Positions 24,398 to 33,374 of a stretch of 64,000 nt of DNA are shown piece after piece. Position numbers and translations under genes: made by a program. A model generated the notes under the pieces. It had not been told where the DNA came from. It worked only from the letters and a program-made list of their open reading frames with translations, and did no database searches. Source of the stretch: Paraburkholderia dilworthii (GTDB lineage: Bacteria > Pseudomonadota > Gammaproteobacteria > Burkholderiales > Burkholderiaceae); contig NZ_AWZT01000008.1 of NCBI RefSeq assembly GCF_000472525.1, positions 144,560 to 208,559 on the forward strand, written 5' to 3'. Position 1 is the stretch's first letter. The number at the start of each line of letters is the position of its first letter.

Positions 24398-25672
24398 CTA
24401 TGCGTGCAGGCGCATCTCCGTTCGCGCAGGTTCGCGATGTACCGCGAGCAGCGCTGCGATATGCGGAGTCATGATGCGCGCCACTTCGTGCATGACCGGA
24501 ACCACCACGCTGTTGCCGAACTGGCGATACGCTTGCGTATCGCTCACGGGGATCACGAAGTCGTCGGGGAAACCCATCAGACGCGCGCACTCACGCGGCG
24601 TCAAACGGCGCGGCCGCTCGCCTTCGCCTTGCGCGAGAAGTATCTCCGAGCCGTCCTTGTGATAGCGCGCAGAAAGCGTGCGCGTGACACTCCCGGGCGT
24701 AACCAGTCCGAAGCCGAAGCCGTTTCCCGCTGCGCGATGTTTGTCGGCGTATGCCTGCAGGTACGCCCACAGCTTCGGCGTGAGCGTGTATTTCGGCTGG
24801 ACGTTGCGACGGACGTGGTCGAAGAAGCGTTCGCCGTCGTGCGGCAGCACCGGCTCGCTGCCATCCGTCCTGTGCAGGATCGACGCAAGACGCGGCCCGG
24901 TTGCCGGCAAGCGCAGATCGTCGAACGAAAATTCGGTCTTCTCGCGAAAGCCGACAATGACGATTCGCTCGCGATGCTGCGGCGTGAAGTGTTGTCCGTC
25001 GATTACTCTGTAGTGAACGTCGTATTTCAGTTCTTCGCGCAGCACTTCGAGAATCGTTCTGAAGGTATTGCCTTTGTCGTGCGACACGAGATTCTTGACG
25101 TTCTCGAGCAGGAACGCGACCGGGCGCTTTGCATCGATGATGCGCGCGACGTCATAGAAGAGCGTGCCTTGCGTCGTGCACTCAAAGCCATGCGGACGGC
25201 CGAGCGAATTTTTCTTGCTCACGCCCGCAATGCTGAACGGCTGACATGGGAAGCCGGCGAGCAGCACGTCGTGCGGTGGAATCGCATCTTCCGCAAAGGA
25301 AACGATGTCGCCGACGAACTGATGTGCGCGATCGGCGTCCTGATGATTTTGCCTGTAGGTTTTCTTCGAGAACTCGTTCCACTCGCTTGTGAACACGCAT
25401 CGACCGCCGTGCGCTTCGAAGCCCCGGCGAATCCCACCGATGCCGGCAAAAAGGTCGATGAACTGGAAATCCGGCCCGCTCTGCGCGAGCGCCTTGCGCG
25501 CTTTGGTGTGCAGCATTTCGCGCAAAGCCGCTTCCGCGATCCGGGGGCAACTTTGATCAGTCTTCCAGCGGCGAATGGTTCTGACGTCTTTTCCGCAGCG
25601 TGCCGCGATTTCGCCTTGGCTGTAGACCTGCAACGCTTGTAAGAGCAGGTCGTGCCGCGTGGCCGTTGTCAT
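24398..25672 (-). CDS. dcm: DNA (cytosine-5-)-methyltransferase, Dcm-like
   Basis: Transfers a methyl group from S-adenosylmethionine to carbon 5 of cytosine. The 424-residue protein begins with a helix-turn-helix-like segment ([20 protein letters not shown]). The ten-motif core follows: motif [16 protein letters not shown], motif [10 protein letters not shown] with the catalytic cysteine, motif [10 protein letters not shown], motif [15 protein letters not shown] and motif [10 protein letters not shown]. This layout, [15 protein letters not shown] and the nearby vsr suggest CCWGG specificity, but that is inferred. The start at 25672 ([12 protein letters not shown]) is chosen over a longer frame. 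No cognate restriction endonuclease is visible. Confidence 0.93.
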   Translation of the reverse strand: MTTATRHDLLLQALQVYSQGEIAARCGKDVRTIRRWKTDQSCPRIAEAALREMLHTKARKALAQSGPDFQFIDLFAGIGGIRRGFEAHGGRCVFTSEWNEFSKKTYRQNHQDADRAHQFVGDIVSFAEDAIPPHDVLLAGFPCQPFSIAGVSKKNSLGRPHGFECTTQGTLFYDVARIIDAKRPVAFLLENVKNLVSHDKGNTFRTILEVLREELKYDVHYRVIDGQHFTPQHRERIVIVGFREKTEFSFDDLRLPATGPRLASILHRTDGSEPVLPHDGERFFDHVRRNVQPKYTLTPKLWAYLQAYADKHRAAGNGFGFGLVTPGSVTRTLSARYHKDGSEILLAQGEGERPRRLTPRECARLMGFPDDFVIPVSDTQAYRQFGNSVVVPVMHEVARIMTPHIAALLAVHREPARTEMRLHA

Positions 25673-25966
25673 GTCACTTGTTCTCGCTGGGAATTTTGGC
25701 GGACATTTTGACCGTTCGATAACCGCCTGTCTAGGAATTTTAGGGCGCGATATGCCGCGTCGGACCCGCGAGCGACGAAATGCGCTTGTCACAGTTGGAT
25801 GTGTACGCTTGCAGCGTGACGCGAAGTCCCTGCGTTGCGACGTGTTGAGGCCGTGGCGTGGCTCGCGGCCGTTTTTTTGCAACATCTACAGCGATGGCGG
25901 GCGGCTCGCCGCTTTGACCTGATATCGCGGGGCGGCGTGTGTTAGAGAAGCGGCAGCAGCGGTGCG

Positions 25967-26293
25967 CTAGGCACGATGCACGGCGCCGGCTTCGTGCGTT
26001 GGCGCAAAAAGGGCAGCGGTGGCGGGCGCGAGCTCGTCCCAGGGAAGCGGCGGCTGTGCCTCGAACTGGTCGAGCTGCAACAGCAGGCTGTCCACCGCGC
26101 ACAGCTGCGGGTGCGTCAGGCTGCCGGTGTCGAGCAGCTTGTAAAGACGCTCGCGCCAGTAGGCCGGGGGCAGAATGGGCCCCGCCAGATCGCCTTGCAG
26201 GGAGAGCCGCATCGCGCGCGAAATATGCGTGATGTCGCCGTCGATGAAAGTGGCTTTGGATGATGTCGACAGGGTGATGGGTTGGCGGTACAT
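25967..26293 (-). CDS. Hypothetical protein, 108 residues
   Basis: A soluble protein with TLSTSSKATFIDGDITHISRAM at the N-terminus and a helical, leucine-rich middle (YWRERLYKLLDTGSLTHPQL, AVDSLLLQLDQF). It has no signal peptide or membrane helix. The start is preceded by GGAGCC, an acceptable ribosome-binding site. Codon bias is that of the genome. Not recognised; no informative neighbours. Confidence 0.55.
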   Translation of the reverse strand: MYRQPITLSTSSKATFIDGDITHISRAMRLSLQGDLAGPILPPAYWRERLYKLLDTGSLTHPQLCAVDSLLLQLDQFEAQPPLPWDELAPATAALFAPTHEAGAVHRA

Positions 26294-26497
26294 GGCTCCT
26301 CCATGACCGCTATTACGGCAGGCTGTAGGGAAACTTTAGGGCTTCGATGAAATATTTTTCGAAGGTTTATCGGGGCCTGCATCGCGCCGCAGCGCTTTTT
26401 TCGCCGCGTCAGTGCGTGCAACCGTCGGGCATGTCTGTTGCTCGATCAGGTTACTGGCGCAATGTCGCGTCGGCATTCCAGATAAGCGGAGCCAAAC

Positions 26498-26689
26498 ATG
26501 AACAAGGACCAGGTAAAAGGTGTGGGCGAGCAGGTGAAGGGGAAGATCAACGAAACCGTCGGGAAGGCGACCGACAACCCCGGCAAGGAACTGAAGGGCG
26601 ATCTCCAGCAGGGCGCGGGCAAGGTGCAGCAAAGCTACGGTGACGCGAAGGAAGACGCGAAGGACGACGCCAAGCGCAACACCCCGTAA
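26498..26689 (+). CDS. CsbD family stress protein
   Basis: A 63-residue, very hydrophilic protein with the CsbD pattern: MNKDQVKGVGEQVKGKINETVGKATDN, then a glutamine/lysine/aspartate-rich repeat region. CsbD members are general-stress proteins induced by salt, desiccation or stationary phase in several bacteria. Function is unproven. A hairpin terminator follows within 25 bases, so the gene is monocistronic. Confidence 0.9.
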   Translation: MNKDQVKGVGEQVKGKINETVGKATDNPGKELKGDLQQGAGKVQQSYGDAKEDAKDDAKRNTP

Positions 26690-26710
26690 TCTGGCTTGAT
26701 GCGGTCTCGA

Positions 26711-26736
26711 GGAAAAGGCGCTTCGGCGCCTTTTCC
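26711..26736 (+). terminator. Hairpin terminator after the csbD-like gene
   Basis: GGAAAAGGCGC, a TTCG tetraloop, and GCGCCTTTTCC form a perfect 11-bp stem 22 bases after the stop codon. Confidence 0.8.
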
Positions 26737-26915
26737 GGTTTGGGCGCCGTCCGGGCGTGGGCGCAAAGCGGCGCGCCGATGTTCTCGCGCTTCGTCGGGT
26801 CTGCGGCGCGCGAGTCGCTGCGCGGCCTGGGAGTAACCCGGGTCCGGCGCGTCGAACGTGCCGCGCCCGGCGCGGGGCCTTTAGACTGAAGGCATCCAAC
26901 ATGGAGGCCGCGCCA

Positions 26916-27137
26916 ATGACACCGGAAAAAACGCTTTCGATGTTTGAACGGCAGTATCTCGAGGGCAAAGCGCCCGTCGATCTCGAGGAGACCTGCGCGA
27001 ACTTCGCGAGCTGGCTCGCATCGACGTGGGAGCAACTCGGCGCCGAACAAAGGGCGCTGCTGTTGACGGTGGGCGCCGCGTTGTGGCGCGAGGGCTATGA
27101 CGTGCGCGCGGGCAGCGCGACCAAGGACTTGTGGTGA
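26916..27137 (+). CDS. Small hypothetical protein, 73 residues
   Basis: A short soluble protein (MTPEKTLSMFERQYLEGKAP) with a helical, acidic profile and no membrane helix. GGAGG at 26903-26907 fits the ATG at 26916 and decides the start over the ATG at 26901. Function unknown. The glutathione-transferase gene follows on the same strand after 157 bases. Confidence 0.6.
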   Translation: MTPEKTLSMFERQYLEGKAPVDLEETCANFASWLASTWEQLGAEQRALLLTVGAALWREGYDVRAGSATKDLW

Positions 27138-27294
27138 ACTCCGATTGAAGCGCGGACGTGCCGGCGTGCGCGCGCGCCGTGCGGACTCGGTTTATATTTG
27201 GCGCTCCGCGTTGGACAGGCGAAGCCGGTTACCCGGTCAACTTCGACCTTCCAATGCCATTTTTTCCGCCATCCGCACAGGACTACACCACCAC

Positions 27295-27999
27295 ATGACA
27301 GATCTGTCCGCTTTCCCGATCACGAAGAAATGGCCTGCCGGGCATCCTGACCGGATTCAGCTTTATTCGCTGCCGACGCCGAACGGCGTCAAAGTGTCGA
27401 TCATGCTCGAAGAAACCGGCTTGCCTTATGAGCCGCATCTGGTGCGCTTCGACACGAACGATCAGACGACACCGGAATTCCTGTCACTCAATCCCAACAA
27501 CAAGATTCCCGCGATTGTCGACCCGAACGGTCCTGACGGCAAACCCCTGCCGCTGTTCGAATCCGGCGCGATTCTGATCTATCTCGCGGACAAGACCGGC
27601 CAGTTGATTCCGCAGGACGCCGCCGGCCGCTACGAGGCGATTCAATGGGTGATGTTTCAGATGGGCGGCATCGGGCCGATGTTCGGCCAGCTCGGCTTTT
27701 TCCATAAGTTCGCGGGCAAGGAATACGAAGACAAGCGTCCGCGCGATCGCTATGTCGCCGAATCGAAACGGCTGCTCGGCGTGCTGGAGCAGCGTCTCGA
27801 AGGACGCAAATGGATTCTTGGCGATCAGTACTCGATTGCGGATATCGCGATCTTTCCGTGGGTGCGCAATCTGATCGGCTTTTATGAAGCGGGCGAACTT
27901 GTCGGCATCGACGATTTTCCGAACGTGAGACGCGTGCTGGCTGCGTTCGTTGCGCGTCCGGCTGTGGTTCGAGGGCTGGACAGTCCGAAGCGGGGGTAA
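27295..27999 (+). CDS. Glutathione S-transferase, YfcG/YghU-like
   Basis: A 234-residue transferase with a thioredoxin-fold N-terminal domain (about 18-105) and a helical C-terminal domain. LYSLPTPNGVKVSIMLEE is the start of the nu-class motif, in which a threonine and the following TPNG loop activate glutathione. NNKIPAIVDP holds the conserved cis-proline and FESGAILIYLADK the glutathione-contact Glu-Ser. Nu-class members such as YfcG act as disulfide reductases or peroxidases rather than classical conjugating enzymes. The start at 27295 gives the family N-terminus. Confidence 0.9.
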   Translation: MTDLSAFPITKKWPAGHPDRIQLYSLPTPNGVKVSIMLEETGLPYEPHLVRFDTNDQTTPEFLSLNPNNKIPAIVDPNGPDGKPLPLFESGAILIYLADKTGQLIPQDAAGRYEAIQWVMFQMGGIGPMFGQLGFFHKFAGKEYEDKRPRDRYVAESKRLLGVLEQRLEGRKWILGDQYSIADIAIFPWVRNLIGFYEAGELVGIDDFPNVRRVLAAFVARPAVVRGLDSPKRG

Positions 28000-28131
28000 G
28001 GGCGAGCGGGCACCGTCACGGTGTGCGGGCCGGCAATGCGAATGCCGCTGTGACAAAGTCGATCCTGTTCGATCGTCATTGCGGCCCGTCTTGTAACATG
28101 TCGCCTTTCCAGATATTTCGGGCTCGAAGGC

Positions 28132-29196
28132 ATGGGCGGCATACGACAATTCAGATCCATCCAGGCGTTGCGTGCGTTGGCTGCGCTGGGGGTCGTTGCA
28201 TTTCATGCAGAAGGGAACGTCGCCACATATGGCTGGGCGCCGCATTTTTTTCACCAGATCTCGCGATTTGGTGAAATCGGCGTAGACGTCTTTTTCGTCA
28301 TTTCCGGCTTCGTCATGGTGCTTGTCACTCACGGCAAGCCGCCCGGTCTGCCTTCGGCGAAGGCATTTATAGTTGCTCGCCTTGCGCGGGTTGTCCCTCT
28401 TTATTGGGCGCTCACGTCGCTTTTCATCGGCCTGCTTCTTATCGTGCCGGGCGCATTTGGAAACGCCTCGTTCGATATCGGGCATGCCGTTGCCTCGTAC
28501 CTGTTCTTTCCGTGGCTGAACTGGGTTGGCGTGACGGCTCCTGTGATCGGCGTCGGATGGACGCTGAACTACGAGATGTGGTTTTACGGCGTATTCGCCA
28601 CCGCGATGTGTTTGACGCGTTACCGGCTAATCGCCCTTGCGGCATTTTTGACGATTACGTCCGCTTTACATTTTGTTCACGCTGGCGGCGTTGCATATTC
28701 GTTCTACACGAACCCGATCGTCATGGAATTTGTGTTTGGTGCCGTCGTCGGACTCGTCTATGTGACGGGACGCGCGGTGCCGGTAGCAGTGGCGGCAGCG
28801 ATTGTGCTGTTGACGCTCATCGCCGGCAAAGCGTTCGCGCCGACGCTTACGGACACGAACCGCTTTCTGGTCTTCGGGCTGCCCGCGCTGGCAGTGGTCG
28901 TCGCGGGGCTGTCGCTTGAGAGCAAGGTGCGTTGGAGTGCATTGCTACAGCTCGTTGGCGACTCTTCCTATTCGCTCTATCTGACGCATGTGTTCTCGGT
29001 GCCGGTCTCCGTCAAGCTGCTGCAAATGTTCGACCGGCAGCATCGCCTGCCCGGGGATATGGTCTGTGTAACGGTGGTGGCGGTGTCAGTCGCGGTGGGG
29101 CTTGCGTCGTATCAATGGCTCGAAGGCCCATTGAACAGAATGGTGAAGCGCCTGGTTGCCAGGACGCGTACGACGGCAGCGCCTGTGGGTAATTGA
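28132..29196 (+). CDS. Acyltransferase 3 family membrane protein (OafA/YrhL-like)
   Basis: A 354-residue integral membrane acyltransferase that would O-acylate a surface sugar. Ten or so hydrophobic segments are visible. The N-terminal motif is complete: RSIQALRALAALGVVAFHAEG with the conserved R and H, then GVDVFFVISGFVMV. It lies just beyond the 3' end of the tRNA-Arg gene (opposite strand), a common insertion point. By eye it uses more T and A at third positions than its neighbours, so acquisition by transfer is possible. The sugar acceptor is unknown. Confidence 0.85.
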   Translation: MGGIRQFRSIQALRALAALGVVAFHAEGNVATYGWAPHFFHQISRFGEIGVDVFFVISGFVMVLVTHGKPPGLPSAKAFIVARLARVVPLYWALTSLFIGLLLIVPGAFGNASFDIGHAVASYLFFPWLNWVGVTAPVIGVGWTLNYEMWFYGVFATAMCLTRYRLIALAAFLTITSALHFVHAGGVAYSFYTNPIVMEFVFGAVVGLVYVTGRAVPVAVAAAIVLLTLIAGKAFAPTLTDTNRFLVFGLPALAVVVAGLSLESKVRWSALLQLVGDSSYSLYLTHVFSVPVSVKLLQMFDRQHRLPGDMVCVTVVAVSVAVGLASYQWLEGPLNRMVKRLVARTRTTAAPVGN

Positions 29197-29227
29197 TGCG
29201 CTGCTCGCGAGGCGCGGCGAAGCTTTT

Positions 29228-29302
29228 TGGTCCCCCTGGCAGGAATCGAACCTGCATCTAGCGCTTAGGAGGCACTTGTTCTATCCATTGAACTACAGGG
29301 AG
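29228..29302 (-). tRNA. tRNA-Arg (anticodon CCT)
   Basis: The minus strand folds as a complete tRNA. The acceptor CTCCCTG pairs with CAGGGGG, the D stem is GTTC/GAAC, and the anticodon stem is AGTGC/GCGCT with loop CTCCTAA (anticodon CCT). The T arm is GCAGG-TTCGATT-CCTGC. Discriminator A and an encoded CCA end the gene. It reads AGG codons, rare in this genome. Confidence 0.95.
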
Positions 29303-29860
29303 CGGATAGCTTTTTAACGGGGCGGACCGGACCCCTGATGTGTGATCGCTGCGCCGCCATTCGGGGGCAGCTGCTCACGTGTACAGCTACGCGAGCGAGG
29401 GCAAGAGTATAGCAAAAACGTTCGAAACGAACGCCGCCTTCAAAGCCCGTCGGTACAGGACCGCAGCCGAATCGTCAGCATCCGGCGCAACAGCCGGAAC
29501 TGCCGTCGTCGCCACGCGCCCATGTTACGCAGGCGACGTGGGTACGGATGTGCGCTCGGGGACGAACCGTCGGCCATCTGTGATGGGCTGCGCCAATTCG
29601 CGGAACGGTACGCGGCGTGTGCGCAGGTACGGTGCGGAGGCGATGGAGAGCAGGGGACTGCGGAAGCGGACAGGCGCGTTTGTCGACGGTACAAACGTAC
29701 GGCGCGGGGGCAGGGGGATCAGATCCGGCCGACTCCATGAGCCGGTCCCAAAAGAAAAGCGGCCCAGCAGGCATGACCTGCTGGGCCGCTCGAACCGCCG
29801 ACGCGTTTGTCTTGCATCCCGCCGGCTAAAGCCGGCTCAATACGTTCTAACCTGGCGCTC
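29303..29860. other. Gene-free region 5' of the tRNA
   Basis: About 560 bases with no supported gene. Open frames here have odd composition and no ribosome-binding site. It contains the tRNA promoter side and the rubredoxin terminator at 29758. Confidence 0.4.
29742..29790 (-). terminator. Rho-independent terminator after rubredoxin
   Basis: Read on the minus strand, a perfect 14-bp stem AGCGGCCCAGCAGG/CCTGCTGGGCCGCT with a five-base loop is followed by TTTTCTTTT. It lies 70 bases after the rubredoxin stop. Confidence 0.85.
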
Positions 29861-30040
29861 TCAGAACTCGACCACCGCGAATTCCGCCTTGCCGACGTCG
29901 CACAACGGGCAGCGCCAGTCGTCCGGAATCGCCGCGAAGCGGGTGCCGGGCGCTATCCCTTCGTCCGGCAGACCTTCTTCTTCGTTGTAGATCCAGCCGC
30001 AAATGAGGCACACCCAGCTCTTATATTCAGTCACTTCCAT
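29861..30040 (-). CDS. Rubredoxin
   Basis: A small one-iron electron carrier of 59 residues. Iron is held by two CxxC motifs, CLICG (in WVCLICGWIYNEEEG) and CPLCD (in DDWRCPLCDVGKAEF), with the family's conserved aromatic residues and GLPDEGIAPGT between. The start at 30040 (MEVTEYKSWVC) gives the usual length; a TTG start at 30073 would add 11 residues. Electron partners, such as a rubredoxin reductase or alkane hydroxylase, are not in the window. Confidence 0.94.
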   Translation of the reverse strand: MEVTEYKSWVCLICGWIYNEEEGLPDEGIAPGTRFAAIPDDWRCPLCDVGKAEFAVVEF

Positions 30041-30272
30041 TACTTCACTCACGACGCACTCTTCTCTCTTCAATGCAATGATCCGCGGAGTCTTACCCTT
30101 TTTTGGGCACGCGCGGCGACCCGCAATGTTACCGGAATTTGCCAGACGCGCCCGAAGTTACCGATGCACGCGCGTGCTCGCGCGCGAGGCATTTTGCGCA
30201 GCGTGTATCCTCTGACTCGCAACGGCGCGGCGTTCTGGTGCGCGGTTCATGTTTCTAAACAGGAGAAAAGCG

Positions 30273-30674
30273 ATGTTCAAAACCAGATGGTTGACCGGCG
30301 CGGCACTGGCCGGGTTGCTGGCGGCGTCGGGCGCGGCGCAGGCAGCAGGCGTGTCCTTCGTGCAGCCGAAAGACGGCGCCACGGTCAGCAATCCCGTTCA
30401 CGTGGTGTTCGGCGTCGAGGGCATGAAGATCGCGCCGGCGGGCACCATGACGGACGGCACGGGCCATCATCATCTGCTGGTGGACGGCAAGCCGCTTCCG
30501 AAAGGCGAGGTGATTCCCGCCAACGACAAATCCCTGCACTTCGGCAAGGGCCAGACTGAAACGGATCTGACACTGCCGCCGGGCGACCACACGCTGACGC
30601 TGCAATTCGGCGACGGCGCACATCGTTCGTATGGGCCGGAACTCAGCAAAACGATCACGGTGCATGTGAAATAA
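30273..30674 (+). CDS. Periplasmic DUF4399-type protein
   Basis: A 133-residue exported protein with a signal peptide (MFKTRWLTGAALAGLLAASGA to about AQA). The mature part carries VSFVQPKDGATVSNPVHVVFGVEGM and GTGHHHLLVDGKP, the histidine-rich signature of the DUF4399 family, and ends as a beta-rich domain. The His triad suggests metal binding, which is unproven. AGGAG precedes the ATG at 30273. Not in an operon. Confidence 0.85.
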   Translation: MFKTRWLTGAALAGLLAASGAAQAAGVSFVQPKDGATVSNPVHVVFGVEGMKIAPAGTMTDGTGHHHLLVDGKPLPKGEVIPANDKSLHFGKGQTETDLTLPPGDHTLTLQFGDGAHRSYGPELSKTITVHVK

Positions 30675-31022
30675 TCGACGCGCTGCAAGGCGAGAAATAG
30701 CGGGCGTGTGCCGACCCTGCACATTGGACGTTGCCTAGCGGCGATCTCGCACGAGCGGCGGTCCCTGCCGTCGCTGCTTGTCGCTGCTTGTCGCCCCTTT
30801 TGCTCCTTTTGCCGGTCGTCGCAGGCGTTGCCACGGCGCGCTGCCTGCCGCTGCCGCTGCTGCGCTGCCCCCTCGCATGCACTCGACGACACCAGCGCGA
30901 CGGCCAACAGGCCGCCGCTCGTGAGCCGGTCGTTCGTCCTATGTCGTCAGGCTTACAGGCACTGGCCCGTGCGCCCGGTACAATGAGCAGTTCCGACTCA
31001 TCGCAGTTTTCTCCAATTCTCC
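30675..31022. other. Intergenic region before uup
   Basis: No gene supported. Short direct repeats TCGCTGCTTG are present near 30770. The promoter of the ABC-F gene must lie here. Confidence 0.4.
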
Positions 31023-32969
31023 ATGTCGCTTTACACCATTACCGGAGCCCAACTGGCATTCGGTCACGTCGCGTTGCTCGATCACGCGGACTTCTCTCTC
31101 GAACCGGGCGAGCGCGTCGGGTTGATCGGCCGCAATGGCGCGGGCAAGTCGTCGTTGCTGAAAATCGTCGCGGAACTGGCGAAGCCCGACGACGGTCTCG
31201 TCACGCGCCAGCAGAATCTGACCACGGTGTACGTGCCCCAGGAGCCGGAGTTCGATACGGACGACACGGTGTTCGACGCGGTCGCCGCTGGGCTCACGCA
31301 CGCTCGCGCGCTGCTTGATGAGTATGACGCGGTCGCCAACCAGCTTGCCGATGAACCGGAAGGCGCGCAGCACGACGCGCTGATGGCGCGCATGAACACG
31401 CTGCAATCGTCGCTGGACGCGGCGGACGCCTGGAACTGGAGCACGCGCGTCGCCACCACGCTGCAGCAGATCGGCCTGAACGGCGAGGCGCGCGTCGGTT
31501 CGCTGTCGGGCGGCATGCAAAAGCGCGTCGCGCTTGCGCGTGCGCTCGTCGTACAGCCTGAAGTGCTGCTGCTCGACGAGCCGACTAACCACCTGGACTT
31601 CGACGGCATCCGCTGGCTCGAGGATCTGCTTGTGTCGCAGCGCGCGGCACTACTCTTCATCACGCACGACCGGGCGTTTCTCGACCGTGTCGCCACGCGC
31701 ATCGTCGAACTGGATCGCGGGCGTCTGCTGTCGTATCCGGGCAATTTCTCGGCTTATCAGACGCGCAAGGCGCAGCAACTGGAAATCGAGCGCGTCGAAA
31801 ACGACAAGGCCGACAAACTGCTCGCGCAGGAAGAAGTGTGGATTCGCAAGGGCGTCGAAGCGCGCCGCACGCGCAGTGTCGGCCGGATCGCGCGGCTTGT
31901 CGAAATGCGCAACCAGCGCGCCGAACGTCGCAACGTGCAAGGTAACGTCAAGCTCGACGTCGGGCAGGGCGAGAAGTCCGGCAAGATCGTCGCCGAACTG
32001 ACGGAGGTCACGAAGCGCTACGGTTCGCGCGCGGTGATCGACCGGTTCACGGCAACCGTCATGCGCGGCGACAAAATCGGCTTCGTCGGTCCGAACGGCG
32101 CGGGCAAGACCACGCTGCTGAAAATCATCCTTGGCGAATTGCAGCCGGACGAAGGCGCGGTGCGCGTCGGCACCAATTTGCAGGTCGCCTATTTCGATCA
32201 GATGCGCGCGCAACTGGACCTGGAAAAAAGTCTCGCCGATACGATCAGCCCCGGCAGCGAGTGGGTTGAAGTCAACGGCCAGAAGAAGCACGTGATGAGC
32301 TATCTGGGCGACTTTCTGTTCGCACCGGAGCGCGCGCGTTCGCCGGTCAAGTCGCTGTCGGGCGGCGAGCGCAACCGTCTGCTGCTCGCGCGTCTGTTCG
32401 CGCGGCCGGCCAATGTGCTGGTGCTCGACGAACCTACTAACGACCTCGACATTCCCACGCTCGAACTGCTCGAAGAACTCCTTACGGACTACGACGGCAC
32501 GGTGCTGCTCGTCAGCCACGACCGCGCATTTCTCGACAACGTGGCAACGTCGGTGATCGCGTCGGAGGGCGGGGGCAAGTGGCGCGAGTATGTGGGCGGC
32601 TTTACCGACTGGCAGATCCAGAGCCAGCGCTCGCAGCAGTTGGCGCAGGAAGCGCAGAAAGAGGCGAGCAAGGACGCGAAAGACGCCGCCAAAGACGCAA
32701 CTGCGGCCAAGGAGAACTCGGCCGGCCGCAACCCGCAGCGCGCGGCGAAGCTGTCGTTCAAGGAACAGCGCGAACTGGAGACGTTGCCGGAGAAAATCGC
32801 TGCGCTCGAAGCCGAGCAGAAAACCATTGGTGCGCAACTCGAGGACGGCTCGATATTCGCGAAGGATGCGCAGGAAGGCACGCGTCTTTCCGAGCGCTAC
32901 GCCGCCATCGACGAAGAATTACTGGTCGCGCTCGAGCGCTGGGACGAACTCGAAAAGCGTCGCAAATGA
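31023..32969 (+). CDS. uup: ABC-F ATPase, Uup type
   Basis: A 648-residue soluble protein with two ABC domains and no membrane part; ABC-F proteins act on the ribosome or on DNA-associated processes (Uup affects transposon excision in E. coli). Walker A motifs are GLIGRNGAGKSSLLK and GFVGPNGAGKTTLLK, signatures SLSGGMQKRVALARAL and SLSGGERNRLLLARLF, and Walker B ends LLLDEPTNHLD and LVLDEPTNDLD. The inter-domain linker contains the conserved arginine-rich segment (EARRTRSVGRIARL). The C-terminal helical coiled coil from LSFKEQRELETLPEKI onward is characteristic of Uup rather than EttA or YheS. Confidence 0.92.
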   Translation: MSLYTITGAQLAFGHVALLDHADFSLEPGERVGLIGRNGAGKSSLLKIVAELAKPDDGLVTRQQNLTTVYVPQEPEFDTDDTVFDAVAAGLTHARALLDEYDAVANQLADEPEGAQHDALMARMNTLQSSLDAADAWNWSTRVATTLQQIGLNGEARVGSLSGGMQKRVALARALVVQPEVLLLDEPTNHLDFDGIRWLEDLLVSQRAALLFITHDRAFLDRVATRIVELDRGRLLSYPGNFSAYQTRKAQQLEIERVENDKADKLLAQEEVWIRKGVEARRTRSVGRIARLVEMRNQRAERRNVQGNVKLDVGQGEKSGKIVAELTEVTKRYGSRAVIDRFTATVMRGDKIGFVGPNGAGKTTLLKIILGELQPDEGAVRVGTNLQVAYFDQMRAQLDLEKSLADTISPGSEWVEVNGQKKHVMSYLGDFLFAPERARSPVKSLSGGERNRLLLARLFARPANVLVLDEPTNDLDIPTLELLEELLTDYDGTVLLVSHDRAFLDNVATSVIASEGGGKWREYVGGFTDWQIQSQRSQQLAQEAQKEASKDAKDAAKDATAAKENSAGRNPQRAAKLSFKEQRELETLPEKIAALEAEQKTIGAQLEDGSIFAKDAQEGTRLSERYAAIDEELLVALERWDELEKRRK

Positions 32970-33374
32970 AGCGGCGAGCGCGGACGTGTTGCGTCGTCGG
33001 CGCTTTCGCTCGTGCGTGGGCCGCGCCTTGTCCGGACGGCCAATCGCGTAAGCCGTGAATTGCCGCCAGGTTCGAAATCAGTAAAATACCCCGCGAACAG
33101 GCTTCCCCGGCGTTAAGGCGGGCGTCGACGGTGCCCGGCAATAGTCCTGGCGAGGTGCCGTTTTCTACGCGTCGAATACGAAGCTGCGCAGGAAACCGCG
33201 CGGCCATCCCATCGAATGCGCGCGGAAGCCATGCGACAAACAGCTTGCCCGCACTGTGGGCACACCACCTAACCACGTTGTTTCGTTTCGCTTTTTTTGA
33301 AAACTCAACGCATTGTCCACGGACCTGTCCACAGGACCTGTGGACAACGATGAACCGACGCACCCGAGTCAACC
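32970..33374. promoter_or_regulatory. Promoter region of parE
   Basis: About 400 bases without a gene. Most is featureless; a palindromic GTCCAC cluster sits at its right end (separate entry). Confidence 0.4.
33313..33347. promoter_or_regulatory. GTCCAC palindrome cluster upstream of parE
   Basis: TTGTCCACG (33313-33321), CTGTCCACA (33325-33333) and TGTGGACAA (33339-33347) are packed into 35 bases. TGTCCACAGG and CCTGTGGACA around one central base form a perfect 10-bp inverted repeat. The last copy, read on the minus strand, is TTGTCCACA, one base from the DnaA box TTATCCACA. It ends 27 bases before the parE ATG, so it would overlap the promoter or leader. It may be a DnaA site or another repressor's operator. 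Confidence 0.5.

Noticed and set aside
29342..29740. Plus-strand frames near the tRNA
   Set aside because: Arginine-rich, no ribosome-binding site, no family resemblance. The region looks non-coding.
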